Source of the DNA: Rhodobiaceae bacterium
GTDB taxonomy: Bacteria > Pseudomonadota > Alphaproteobacteria > Rhizobiales > Tepidamorphaceae
NCBI GenBank assembly: GCA_020637895.1
Contig: JACKJP010000007.1
Span: 124,001 to 188,000 of the forward strand
DNA: 64,000 bases
Reading direction: 5' to 3'
In this document: positions 47,809-54,813 of the stretch, piece by piece
Layout of the letters: each line of letters begins with the position of its first letter
How positions within the stretch are numbered: position 1 is the first letter of the stretch
Notes under the pieces: generated by a model
What the model was told of the DNA's origin: nothing
The model's database searches: none
Seen by the model: only the letters and a program-made list of their open reading frames with translations
Program-made: the position numbers and the translations under genes

Positions 47809-48825
47809 TCAGGCTGCTCTGTCGACGAGATTCAGGAAATCCCACAAGGGTTCCTCGATCCTGCGGCCAATCGCTGCGAGTTCGACGCTTTGCGGCGTTC
47901 CGTCCGGGTTCGTGGCCAGGCCGCGCCGAATGCAGGAAATTGCCCATTTCAGATTGGAAAAGGCTTCCCAAAACCGGACCTGAACGGGGTCTACGGCGCG
48001 CCCGCCGGCATTCTCGTAGGCACCATAGAGATCATCGCGGCTGCCGAAACCGCCGACCGGCTGCGTCCCGCCGAAACGCCAGGAACGCATGCACAGCACG
48101 CCCAGATCCTGCATCGGATCGCCGATGCGGGCGATCTCCCAGTCGAGGACGCAGCGAATGCCATCATGTGCGTCGACGATGAGGTTGCCGGTCCTGAAAT
48201 CGGCGTGGGTCAGCGCAGGGCTCCATCGCGAAGGCACGTTCTCCGCCACCCACCGACGAGCATATTCAAGCGCGGCGCTTGAAATACCCATATTGTCGAT
48301 GACGCCGCCGTAAATCTCCAGTTCGTCCTGCGGAGACAGTTCGCGCAGGAACGAGACACCCGTTAGGGGCACTGCATGGATCGCGGCCAGTATTTCACCG
48401 CATTGCCTCGCCATCACACGCCTGGCGGGTGCAAAAGCATCGTCGCTGACGATCCGCTTTCCGAGCGTCTCACCTTCGACACGCGCCGTGACATAGCCCT
48501 CGCCCAGACCGTCTTCCGCTGACAGCACCAGCAGGACTTCGGGCGCAGGCACACCTGAACTGCGAGCCAGCTTCATGATTTCCGCATCCTGCGCGGCGGT
48601 GAGCTTTGGGGTCGCTCGGCTCGGCGCATTCTCGGCGCCAGACGCTTCGGGCGTTGCAGTCTGCTGGAGGATCAAAGGGCGACTTCCTTCGTCGGCCGCA
48701 ACAAGATCGAACGCCCATGTGGCTTTCGTGGCGCCGCCAGAAAGGCGTTGCAGGTTTTCAACATTGCCGGAGAGCGAGGTCTGGCGGGCCAACGCGGCCT
48801 GTAGCAATGCGGCTATGTCGGTCAT
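47809..48825 (-). CDS. Phosphotransferase family protein (ACAD10/APH-like kinase)
   Basis: The product has 338 residues with an aminoglycoside-phosphotransferase-like kinase fold. The N-terminal glycine loop is LSGGATKATWAFDL, the catalytic loop LTHADFRTGNLIVD (with D and N for catalysis and Mg binding), followed by VLDWEIARIGDPMQDLG (the DFG-like Asp). Members near acyl-CoA dehydrogenases, like human ACAD10/11, phosphorylate 4-hydroxyacyl-CoAs, so a role in hydroxy-acid breakdown is likely here. Convergent with the DUF6285 gene, 24 bases apart. Confidence 0.86.
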   Translation of the reverse strand: MTDIAALLQAALARQTSLSGNVENLQRLSGGATKATWAFDLVAADEGSRPLILQQTATPEASGAENAPSRATPKLTAAQDAEIMKLARSSGVPAPEVLLVLSAEDGLGEGYVTARVEGETLGKRIVSDDAFAPARRVMARQCGEILAAIHAVPLTGVSFLRELSPQDELEIYGGVIDNMGISSAALEYARRWVAENVPSRWSPALTHADFRTGNLIVDAHDGIRCVLDWEIARIGDPMQDLGVLCMRSWRFGGTQPVGGFGSRDDLYGAYENAGGRAVDPVQVRFWEAFSNLKWAISCIRRGLATNPDGTPQSVELAAIGRRIEEPLWDFLNLVDRAA

Positions 48826-48873
48826 GGGCGGTCCCCTTCTCTGGCGGCCATCATCACGGGCGCCGATGCAGCG

Positions 48874-49356
48874 TCACTGCAAATTGCCGAACATCCGATG
48901 CCGGACAATGTCGCCTTGCTTGAGCCCGATACGGCGCGCCGTGCCCGCAGCGACCTCAAGAACCGCACGGGCTGGCCCGCGCGACCCGATAATATCGCGC
49001 GAGAACGGCTCGGTATTGCGCGCGATCCGGGTCACCGACCCGTCGGCGGCCAGAAAGATCATGTCGAGAGAGATCTGCGTGTTCTCCATCCACATCGTGA
49101 TTTCCTGATCGCGTGCAAAATCGAAAAGCATCCCACGATCTGGCGCCAGCGAGGGTCGGAACATCAGCCCCCTTGAACGCAGGGCCGGCGTATCGGCGAA
49201 TTCGACCATGAAATCGTTGCGCCCCTGGGCGGTCTCGATCACCAGCGGTTCAAAGGAGGTACGGGGCGCTTCGGCGCGCGCGGGCGCCAACAGCGTCAGA
49301 AACGCCAGCAATAGTGCGGCGAGCCCGACAGAAAGCCAGGAGGCAGTCTTGATCAT
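48874..49356 (-). CDS. DUF192 secreted protein
   Basis: The product has 160 residues with an N-terminal signal peptide or anchor (WLSVGLAALLLAFLTLLAPARAEA) and a DUF192 domain: RSRGLMFRPSLAPDRGMLFDF, MWMENTQISLDMIFL and the end GLKQGDIVRH. The family is periplasmic or extracytoplasmic with unknown function. It follows the cold-shock gene by 4 bases and is surely in the same transcript, which is common in alphaproteobacteria. Confidence 0.92.
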   Translation of the reverse strand: MIKTASWLSVGLAALLLAFLTLLAPARAEAPRTSFEPLVIETAQGRNDFMVEFADTPALRSRGLMFRPSLAPDRGMLFDFARDQEITMWMENTQISLDMIFLAADGSVTRIARNTEPFSRDIIGSRGPARAVLEVAAGTARRIGLKQGDIVRHRMFGNLQ

Positions 49357-49360
49357 CTTG

Positions 49361-49939
49361 CTAGTGTGAGGGAAACGGCGCCGGTCCGTCCAGTTGAACT
49401 TCGGCGGCCATCAGACCCTTCGGACCTGGGCCGTATCGGACCAATACGGTCTGGCCCGGATGAAGCTCGCTGATACCGAACTGCCGCAATGTCTCCATAT
49501 GGACGAAGATATCGGGCGAACCGGGCCCGCATGTCAGGAAGCCATAGCCCCTGATGCGATTGAACCACTTGACCTCCGCACGGACCTGCTCGCTGGTCGC
49601 CTGCACCTGAACGTGCGTGCGGGCGGGCATCTCGGCGGGGTGAATCGCATGGGAGTTGTCCATGGAGACGATACGGAAAGCCTGCAGGCCACGCGGACGG
49701 TTCAGCGCCTCGCAAACGATGCGCGCGCCTTCAAAAGCGGTCTGGTAGCCGTCGCGTCGGAGGCACGTGACATGAAGCAGCACATCCGGCAGACCGCTAT
49801 CGGGCACGATGAAGCCAAATCCCTTGGATACATCGAACCACTTTACCGTCCCGACGATCTCGACCACGTCGATGGCCGTATCCTGGCGCGCTTCATCTAT
49901 CCACGCCGTATCGTCGACCTTGCCGAACTTGCCCCCCAT
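49361..49939 (-). CDS. Double cold-shock-domain protein
   Basis: The product has 192 residues with two cold-shock domains. The first (about residues 28-95) has VKWFDVSKGFGFIVP and the RNP2-like DVLLHV; the second (about 122-188) has EVKWFNRIRGYGFLTC and DIFVHM. Such tandem CSD proteins bind RNA or single-stranded DNA and are common in alphaproteobacteria upstream of DUF192 genes. The 208-base gap to gloA holds the promoter, which probably has a long leader as is usual for csp genes. Confidence 0.93.
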   Translation of the reverse strand: MGGKFGKVDDTAWIDEARQDTAIDVVEIVGTVKWFDVSKGFGFIVPDSGLPDVLLHVTCLRRDGYQTAFEGARIVCEALNRPRGLQAFRIVSMDNSHAIHPAEMPARTHVQVQATSEQVRAEVKWFNRIRGYGFLTCGPGSPDIFVHMETLRQFGISELHPGQTVLVRYGPGPKGLMAAEVQLDGPAPFPSH

Positions 49940-50147
49940 CGAGATTACTCCACACCCTGCCGCCGCTCAGATGAGCATGATTCGCCCAAGTCCATCTTCC
50001 AATCAATAGAGCAAAAGATCAAATACGGATGGGCAGTTTACACATATGGACGCTGCGGCAACCTTGAACCTTTCGCGGCGAGCCAACATTTCCGTATCGA
50101 CACGCCTATCGACGAAGAGAGTCTAGAGCCGACAAGGGGAGATTTCC

Positions 50148-50585
50148 ATGCGTTACCTGCACACCATGATCCGCATTCGCGATGTTGAAGAATCGCTGCG
50201 CTTTTTCAGCCTGCTGGGCATGAGCGAGGTTCGCCGGATCGAAAACGAGCAAGGGCGGTTTACGCTGATTTTCCTTGCCGCATCGGAAGATGAAGAGGCC
50301 GGCCGGTCCATCAAGGCACCGCTTGTCGAACTGACCTACAACTGGGATCCGGAGGACTATGGAGAGGGGCGCAATTTTGGCCACCTCGCCTATGAAGTCG
50401 ATGACATCTATACGCTTTGCCAGCACCTGCAGGACAATGGCGTGACCATCAACCGTCCACCGCGCGACGGGCGCATGGCGTTTATCCGCACGCCCGACAA
50501 CATCTCCATCGAACTGCTCCAGAAGGGCGACGCGCAGGCGCCTGCCGAGCCTTGGAAATCAATGGAGAACACAGGCCACTGGTAA
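50148..50585 (+). CDS. gloA: Lactoylglutathione lyase (glyoxalase I)
   Basis: GloA, 145 residues, converts the methylglyoxal-glutathione hemithioacetal to S-lactoylglutathione. The metal ligands are expected at His5 (MRYLHTMIRI), Glu in PLVELTYN, His in GHLAYEV and Glu in SIELLQKG; all four are present. It is a single VOC-fold subunit that dimerises. AGGGGAGA precedes the ATG. It is the last chromosomal gene before tRNA-Glu and the island. Confidence 0.95.
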   Translation: MRYLHTMIRIRDVEESLRFFSLLGMSEVRRIENEQGRFTLIFLAASEDEEAGRSIKAPLVELTYNWDPEDYGEGRNFGHLAYEVDDIYTLCQHLQDNGVTINRPPRDGRMAFIRTPDNISIELLQKGDAQAPAEPWKSMENTGHW

Positions 50586-50641
50586 AACCGCTCGTGATGG
50601 TTGCGGGCGAACGGATTCGCATCTATAAGCCTGCACCGCGG

Positions 50642-50716
50642 GCGCCCTTCGTCTATCGGTTAGGACGCCAGATTTTCAATCTGGAAAGACGGGTTCGACT
50701 CCCGTAGGGCGCGCCA
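50642..50716 (+). tRNA. tRNA-Glu (TTC), island attachment site
   Basis: A 75-nt cloverleaf: acceptor GCGCCCT (50642-50648) pairs with AGGGCGC (50706-50712), anticodon TTC in CCAGATTTTCAATCTGG, T-arm GGGTTCGACTCCC, encoded CCA at 50714-50716. The last 16 bases are repeated exactly at 52976-52991, marking this gene as the integration site of the 2.3 kb element. Confidence 0.95.
50701..50716 (+). repeat. Left direct repeat (att site) at tRNA-Glu 3' end
   Basis: The 16 bases CCCGTAGGGCGCGCCA form the end of tRNA-Glu (T-arm, acceptor strand and CCA). The identical 16-mer occurs once more at 52976-52991 in the same orientation, and the flanking bases differ. This is the standard footprint of site-specific integration at a tRNA gene. 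Confidence 0.88.
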
Positions 50717-50850
50717 AAGTTCCAATAATTCAATGATTTATTTAAAGGTGGGAGCTAAGTCTCTCCGGGACTGTCTATGTTGTTTGCCCAGCGACGCTCA
50801 CTTCTGTCACCTGGACTCGTGCGACACAATTCGTAAATTTCAAAAAAAAG

Positions 50851-51474
50851 TCATCCGCACGCATCTGGAAAACACGCGGTCAACATCGACTTCCTGTCCA
50901 TTCGAGGCCAATGTGGATCAAGCTCGATGCCACTAAGTAACTCGGCAACATCGGCGTCACAGTCGCAGACATGGCGCTCAGGCCCATGAGCAATCAGCCA
51001 AAGCTGGGTGATCAAGATTGCACGCTTTTGTTTCTTTGGCGGGTTGCCTTTTAGGCTATCTCGCTCAACCAAACAGATGTGACAATGGCTTTCTTCATCA
51101 TCCTCGGGGCAGTGCTCAACGGCACAGCAGTATATTTCATTGCAAAGACTAAGGATGTCGCCGACCGACATTAGATAGCATCCGAGGTAGTGACGCGCCT
51201 GATCGACTGGTATCGGAACGCTACCGGATTTATCTAAGATTCGGGCATTCCCCGCTGCGGCCACCTGGCACCCGTATGCATGGGCATCGTCAACGCGCTC
51301 GTAATATGAACACCATCCGACGGACGTTAGAAACCGATTACCACTTTTGCGGAATTCCAATAGGGCTGCAGCGAAAAGGCCGGGATCTGAACCTGACGGT
51401 ATTGGTACTTTCGGATAAATTGCGCTTCGAACAACATATTCTGATTCACCTAAGCAGGGGCTTTTTCCTGACAA
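50851..51474 (-). CDS. Island gene C: Cys/His-rich protein of unknown function
   Basis: The product has 207 residues and no known family that I can name. The centre is rich in Cys and His (C116, C117, H121, C122, H130, C131, H132, C134, then H163, H168, C170, C172), in a layout that could bind zinc. The first 100 residues contain VVRSAIYPKVPIP and VGWCSYYERVDDAHAYGCQV. No signal peptide or membrane helix. It starts with TTG at 51474 after AAGGGGGGAG and overlaps gene B by 25 bases, so it is probably coupled to it. Base composition is that of the island. Confidence 0.72.
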   Translation of the reverse strand: MSGKSPCLGESEYVVRSAIYPKVPIPSGSDPGLFAAALLEFRKSGNRFLTSVGWCSYYERVDDAHAYGCQVAAAGNARILDKSGSVPIPVDQARHYLGCYLMSVGDILSLCNEIYCCAVEHCPEDDEESHCHICLVERDSLKGNPPKKQKRAILITQLWLIAHGPERHVCDCDADVAELLSGIELDPHWPRMDRKSMLTACFPDACG

Positions 51475-52034
51475 TGGCTCCCCCCTTCCAAAGCCTCCCC
51501 AATGAGTAGAAACTCATCACGAGATATTTGTAGATTCACGCTCTCTTTGCCGTCGGCATCAAGCTCAGTAATATAAAAATATTCGTCTTCGGACGTGATC
51601 AGCCTCTTAGCGGCCCCTTTCTTCCACACAAACGTGACCGCATCCCCTCCGTGGGAAAAGATCTGGGGCGCCGGCAACTTGAGACCGTAAAGACGATTCG
51701 CCAACGATCTAGCGTCCTTATATGTCGCAACGTCAATGCCGAAGCCGAATTCATCATCGGATTGCAACATAGAGTCGAGCAAATCTTTAATATGCGAATA
51801 GGCTTGCAAAAGCTCCTGATCGGCTTGGCTGGTGCGGCTCTGTGTCGCTGACTCTTCGACTAGGAGGCGTGGTGCGTTGGTCCGTCTAGTTTCGATTAAG
51901 TCCGTCGCCGAGTGCATCGTGCTGCTCGGCTCGACGACGATTTCAGACACAGAACTGCTGCCCCCATAACCCCTTAGGTCCACTATCACTCTGAATGGGT
52001 TCTTTGTGCCGGAAACCTGAAATGACTTATGCAT
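51450..52034 (-). CDS. Island gene B: unknown protein with C-terminal beta-rich domain
   Basis: The product has 194 residues. The first 70 are polar and low in predicted structure. Residues 73-118 look helical (QELLQAYSHIKDLLDSMLQ). Residues 119-165 have the pattern LPAPQIFSHGGDAVTFVWKK then a short strand with aromatic YFYITELD; I have the impression of having seen such Pro-x-Pro...G...x-W domains in other small unknown proteins of accessory regions, but cannot name a family. No signal or membrane helix. ATG at 52034 overlaps the end of gene A by 8 bases; its end overlaps gene C by 25. Confidence 0.72.
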   Translation of the reverse strand: MHKSFQVSGTKNPFRVIVDLRGYGGSSSVSEIVVEPSSTMHSATDLIETRRTNAPRLLVEESATQSRTSQADQELLQAYSHIKDLLDSMLQSDDEFGFGIDVATYKDARSLANRLYGLKLPAPQIFSHGGDAVTFVWKKGAAKRLITSEDEYFYITELDADGKESVNLQISRDEFLLIGEALEGGSHCQEKAPA

Positions 52035-52761
52035 CGCTCCACTTTCTTGCCTGACCGTTCGCCGCGAGAAATCGTATCTCCTCCATTATGTTCTGAAACA
52101 GTATAGCCTGATCAGAGTGTGAGATCGCGTTGCTAACTGGCACCGTGTTGATATCAAAAATCGTCGAAGCTATATAAAAATTATGGCTGGTTGGCTGTTG
52201 TTCAATAGGAGACTCCATTAACAAAAGCTGAGACACCGATTCACATGTCCATCGAACTAATCGATTAATCTGGAACGGGGGTCTCTTTGCGGGGCAGCGT
52301 TCGTTAATTTGCAAAATAAAATCCGCCGTCGTGTCACTTGGAAGAGGCTCGCCAGTCTTCTCTCGCAAATAGCTATTTGCGCTCGAGAGTCCTTCAAACC
52401 TCTCGTACAGGTCAACCACACCAGCCAAGCGATGAACCTGAGGAATTTCAGGTAAGGAAATGACCCTATCGCAAATATCCTGCGCAACTTCGACGGCGTT
52501 TTCAATTTTGCCCAAGCCACCTTGGCCGTACTGGGCTTGGACTATGAAATCCACGCGCGCGCTTTGAATTTGGACTCGACGCTCGACCGAGTCGATCGAT
52601 GCAGACGCTTTTGAAACGAGTTCCAAAGGGCCCTGAGGTTTCGGGTATATGTTAATGCTTTCAGGTTCTGAGCCGAAGACATGCGAGAAAAGGCTTTGTG
52701 CGTTAAGCCCAGCGATTTCTCGACTAAAAACCGCAATCTGAATGGCGCGACCGACCTGCAC
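52027..52761 (-). CDS. Island gene A: unknown protein, first of the three-gene operon
   Basis: The product has 244 residues, no signal peptide and no membrane helix. It is mixed alpha/beta, with an N-terminal VGRAIQIAVFSREIAGLN, a central RVQIQSARVDFIVQAQYG and a C-terminal PTSHNFYIASTIFDINTVP. I considered the sporadic TIGR04255 family on general grounds of size and layout but cannot confirm it. The start is GTG at 52761 with GGGGGA 5-10 bases upstream. It is the promoter-proximal gene; the 214 bases before it, up to the right repeat, must hold the operon promoter. Confidence 0.7.
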   Translation of the reverse strand: MQVGRAIQIAVFSREIAGLNAQSLFSHVFGSEPESINIYPKPQGPLELVSKASASIDSVERRVQIQSARVDFIVQAQYGQGGLGKIENAVEVAQDICDRVISLPEIPQVHRLAGVVDLYERFEGLSSANSYLREKTGEPLPSDTTADFILQINERCPAKRPPFQINRLVRWTCESVSQLLLMESPIEQQPTSHNFYIASTIFDINTVPVSNAISHSDQAILFQNIMEEIRFLAANGQARKWSDA

Positions 52762-52975
52762 GAAATCCCCCAGATGAAACCTTTAATTTACCGCGCAGTA
52801 GAGTAGGTACTACACCTCATATAAACGGTAAACGGCGTTGATCAAAATTGGACAAAAGCGCGTCCATTCGGCCATCTTGAGAGCTCATCGACTCCCACTG
52901 AAATCACACCTGAACGAGGTGGGAGTAAAAACGCCATTTTTCCTTCTTTTAGCGACCATTGGCGCTTTCGCGGTG
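52762..52975. other. Island upstream region with nested inverted repeats
   Basis: This non-coding stretch lies between the operon start and the right direct repeat. It contains an 8-bp inverted repeat (ACTCCCAC at 52891-52898 with GTGGGAGT at 52919-52926) and, overlapping it, a 5-bp stem CACCT/AGGTG (52907-52911 with 52917-52921). The two foldings exclude each other, and a T-rich run follows on the plus strand. It could be an operator, an attenuator or a terminator insulating the island. Confidence 0.4.
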
Positions 52976-52991
52976 CCCGTAGGGCGCGCCA
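52976..52991 (+). repeat. Right direct repeat (att site)
   Basis: This is an exact copy of the last 16 bases of tRNA-Glu, CCCGTAGGGCGCGCCA, with no other tRNA sequence before it. It marks the distal end of the island; chromosomal sequence resumes after 52991, 40 bases before the stop of the SDR gene. Confidence 0.85.
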
Positions 52992-53021
52992 CCTTCTCCT
53001 GAAACATTTTCGATCAGACCT

Positions 53022-53041
53022 GCGCCTTTCATCAAAGGCGC
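53022..53041 (-). terminator. Hairpin overlapping the SDR stop codon
   Basis: GCGCCTTT at 53022-53029 and AAAGGCGC at 53034-53041 form an 8-bp stem with a 4-base loop. The minus-strand stop codon of the SDR gene lies in the loop edge. It may end the SDR transcript right before the island, although no T-run follows. Confidence 0.35.
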
Positions 53042-53790
53042 TGAAGGTCATTGTCGATGGGTATGACCTGCCCTGAAATCGACTTGCCGGCGTCGGAGGC
53101 GAGAAAGACCGCGAGCGCGCCGATGTCGCGCGGATCGACGAAGCGTTTCAGCGACTGGTTGGCCGTGAGAGCGGCCTGCACCTCCTCGACCGTCGTGCCG
53201 GTTGCCGCCGCCCGGTCATGCCAAATCCTGCGGACGCGATCCCCGTCCACCGATCCGGGCGCTATGGCATTTGCCCGAATGCCGTACTGACCCAGTTCCA
53301 CCGCCAGCGTCTTGGTGAACCCGATCAACCCCGATTTCGCAGCCGAATAGGGCGAGCGCAGCGGGAAACCCTTGCGGCCGCCTATCGACGTCATGTTGAT
53401 GATCACGCCGCGACCGGACTTGATCAGATGCGGCACGCAGAGCCGCGTGACATTGAATGCGCCGGAAAGATTGACCGCGATAACGCGGTTCCATTCGTCC
53501 GGTTGTATATCCTGCACCGCTCTGGTCGGGCCGCCGATACCGGCATTGTTGACCAGGACATCAAGACCACCAAGCAGGCCCACCGCCTCGGTGACCATTT
53601 TTTCAACGGCTGCCGGATCGCCGACATCGCAATTGCCGGTCTTCAGGTCCGGCATTTCGCTCGCAGCCACCTTCAGCGCGCCATCATCGATATCGCAGAC
53701 ATAGACTTCCGCGCCCGTCTCGATAAACGCACGGGCAATTTCACGCCCGATGCCGGCGCCACCGGCAGTGACCAGAACTTTCAACGCCAT
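53032..53790 (-). CDS. SDR family oxidoreductase (classical)
   Basis: The product is a classical short-chain dehydrogenase of 252 residues. The cofactor motif is VTAGGAGIGREIARAF, then DVLVNNAGIGG, the catalytic Ser in INMTSIGGRKG, and Tyr/Lys in YSAAKSGLIGFTK. The end GKSISGQVIPIDNDLQRL is typical of NAD-dependent hydroxyacid or sugar-type SDRs. Substrate unknown. It borders the right end of the island; the island did not disrupt it. The 162-base gap to the divergent gene at 53953 holds its promoter. Confidence 0.9.
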   Translation of the reverse strand: MALKVLVTAGGAGIGREIARAFIETGAEVYVCDIDDGALKVAASEMPDLKTGNCDVGDPAAVEKMVTEAVGLLGGLDVLVNNAGIGGPTRAVQDIQPDEWNRVIAVNLSGAFNVTRLCVPHLIKSGRGVIINMTSIGGRKGFPLRSPYSAAKSGLIGFTKTLAVELGQYGIRANAIAPGSVDGDRVRRIWHDRAAATGTTVEEVQAALTANQSLKRFVDPRDIGALAVFLASDAGKSISGQVIPIDNDLQRL

Positions 53791-53952
53791 CGACTTTTTC
53801 CTCCCACTGCTGAATTGGCCGCATCTTCACCCCATGCGCCAGTGCGGCGTCAATGCAGTTTGTCTGCCCTCCGGACCGGTCAACCGTCTTGACAGGACCG
53901 GTGTCGCCAAGCCTGATGGCGCAACGGACAGGCCGGTTCGGCCAGACCGCTT

Positions 53953-54681
53953 TTGGAGACGGGGTTGGGCTATATTGCCGCCGCGCTGGCAGGTGTTGTC
54001 GGAACCGTAGTGGGCTGGCTCGCTGCGGCGCTGCTCGCCGTCGCGATCGGCAGCGCGCTTGGCGTGAGCGATCGCGAAGGCGCGCTCGCCATGTCGGCCT
54101 TCTTTGCCATCGGACCGATAGGCGGTCTGACCGGCCTGGTACTGGCGGTCTGGCTCGTCATGCGCCGCCGGCGTCGCAAGGGCCTGACGGCCACCGCCAG
54201 CCATCTGGGAGCAGCGGTTGCGGGCGTCGTCGTCGCGGCAGTTCTTGTCGCCGGCGGTTTCTGGCTGACGCGCCCCTTCACCAATGGCAATGGCCTGCCA
54301 CCCGAGCTTGTATTCGAAATCCTCATGCCGGCAGGCGCCAAGCCGCCCGAGCTGGTGAGCCGCGCCGACGCGCTGGCGCGGCGCAGCCCGATCGAGTTGC
54401 AGACATCCGAGAATGTCATGTCGGCCCAGATCAGCTCTGTTCGCATGGAAGGCGACCGCCCGATCGTGACGGGACGGGTCGAGATGGCATTCAGGGCGCG
54501 CAGCCGGCTGCTGGTTTTCAGGCAACCGGGCGGCGCAGTCGTATTCGATATCGATCTGCCGCGTTCACCCGGGCATGAGGCAGAATTCACACCGTGGCAG
54601 GCATCAACTGTCCTGCAGAATGGCGTACGCCTGGAGGGCTTCCACATCCGTTATCGCAGCGCGCTGCCGGGTGTCGAGTAG
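53953..54681 (+). CDS. Hypothetical membrane protein with C-terminal periplasmic-type domain
   Basis: The product has 242 residues. Three hydrophobic segments (about residues 5-35, 47-68 and 84-103) are separated by a basic loop MRRRRRKG, giving two or three helices. Then comes a beta-rich region of about 130 residues (PPELVFEILMPAGAKPPEL onward) with no recognised motif. The start is a TTG at 53953; an ATG is not available near. I cannot assign a function. Neighbours do not help. Confidence 0.7.
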   Translation: METGLGYIAAALAGVVGTVVGWLAAALLAVAIGSALGVSDREGALAMSAFFAIGPIGGLTGLVLAVWLVMRRRRRKGLTATASHLGAAVAGVVVAAVLVAGGFWLTRPFTNGNGLPPELVFEILMPAGAKPPELVSRADALARRSPIELQTSENVMSAQISSVRMEGDRPIVTGRVEMAFRARSRLLVFRQPGGAVVFDIDLPRSPGHEAEFTPWQASTVLQNGVRLEGFHIRYRSALPGVE

Positions 54682-54813
54682 CGCGCTTTGCTATCGCGCC
54701 TTGCGGACTCGCCCAATCAAGACAAGCATTAGCGGCATAAGTTTTTTGCGCTTCTGCGACGACCGGGGCTTGCGGCGCCGACTGCGCGCCTCAAGCACCC
54801 CCACGCCTGCTAC

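Larger units (their letters stand above)
50701..52991. mobile_element. Minimal tRNA-Glu-targeted genomic island carrying three unknown genes
   Basis: The element is about 2.28 kb between two 16-bp direct repeats of the tRNA-Glu end. Its DNA is visibly poorer in G+C than both flanks (for example 23 G/C of 60 at 52141-52200), and codon use differs from neighbours. It holds one minus-strand operon of three overlapping genes (52761 to 50851) and nothing that looks like an integrase, transposase, replicase or toxin-antitoxin pair. It must have been mobilised in trans or have lost its integrase. Size, site and content resemble cargo-only satellite islands that often carry defence or competition genes, but this is inference. 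Confidence 0.8.

Noticed and set aside
50733..50936. A 67-codon plus-strand frame just after tRNA-Glu inside the island
   Set aside because: It overlaps the end of gene C, has no ribosome site and an unconvincing composition.
52976..52991. A second tRNA-Glu gene at the right end of the island
   Set aside because: Only the last 16 bases are present, with no anticodon or D-arm before them; it is an attachment repeat, not a gene.
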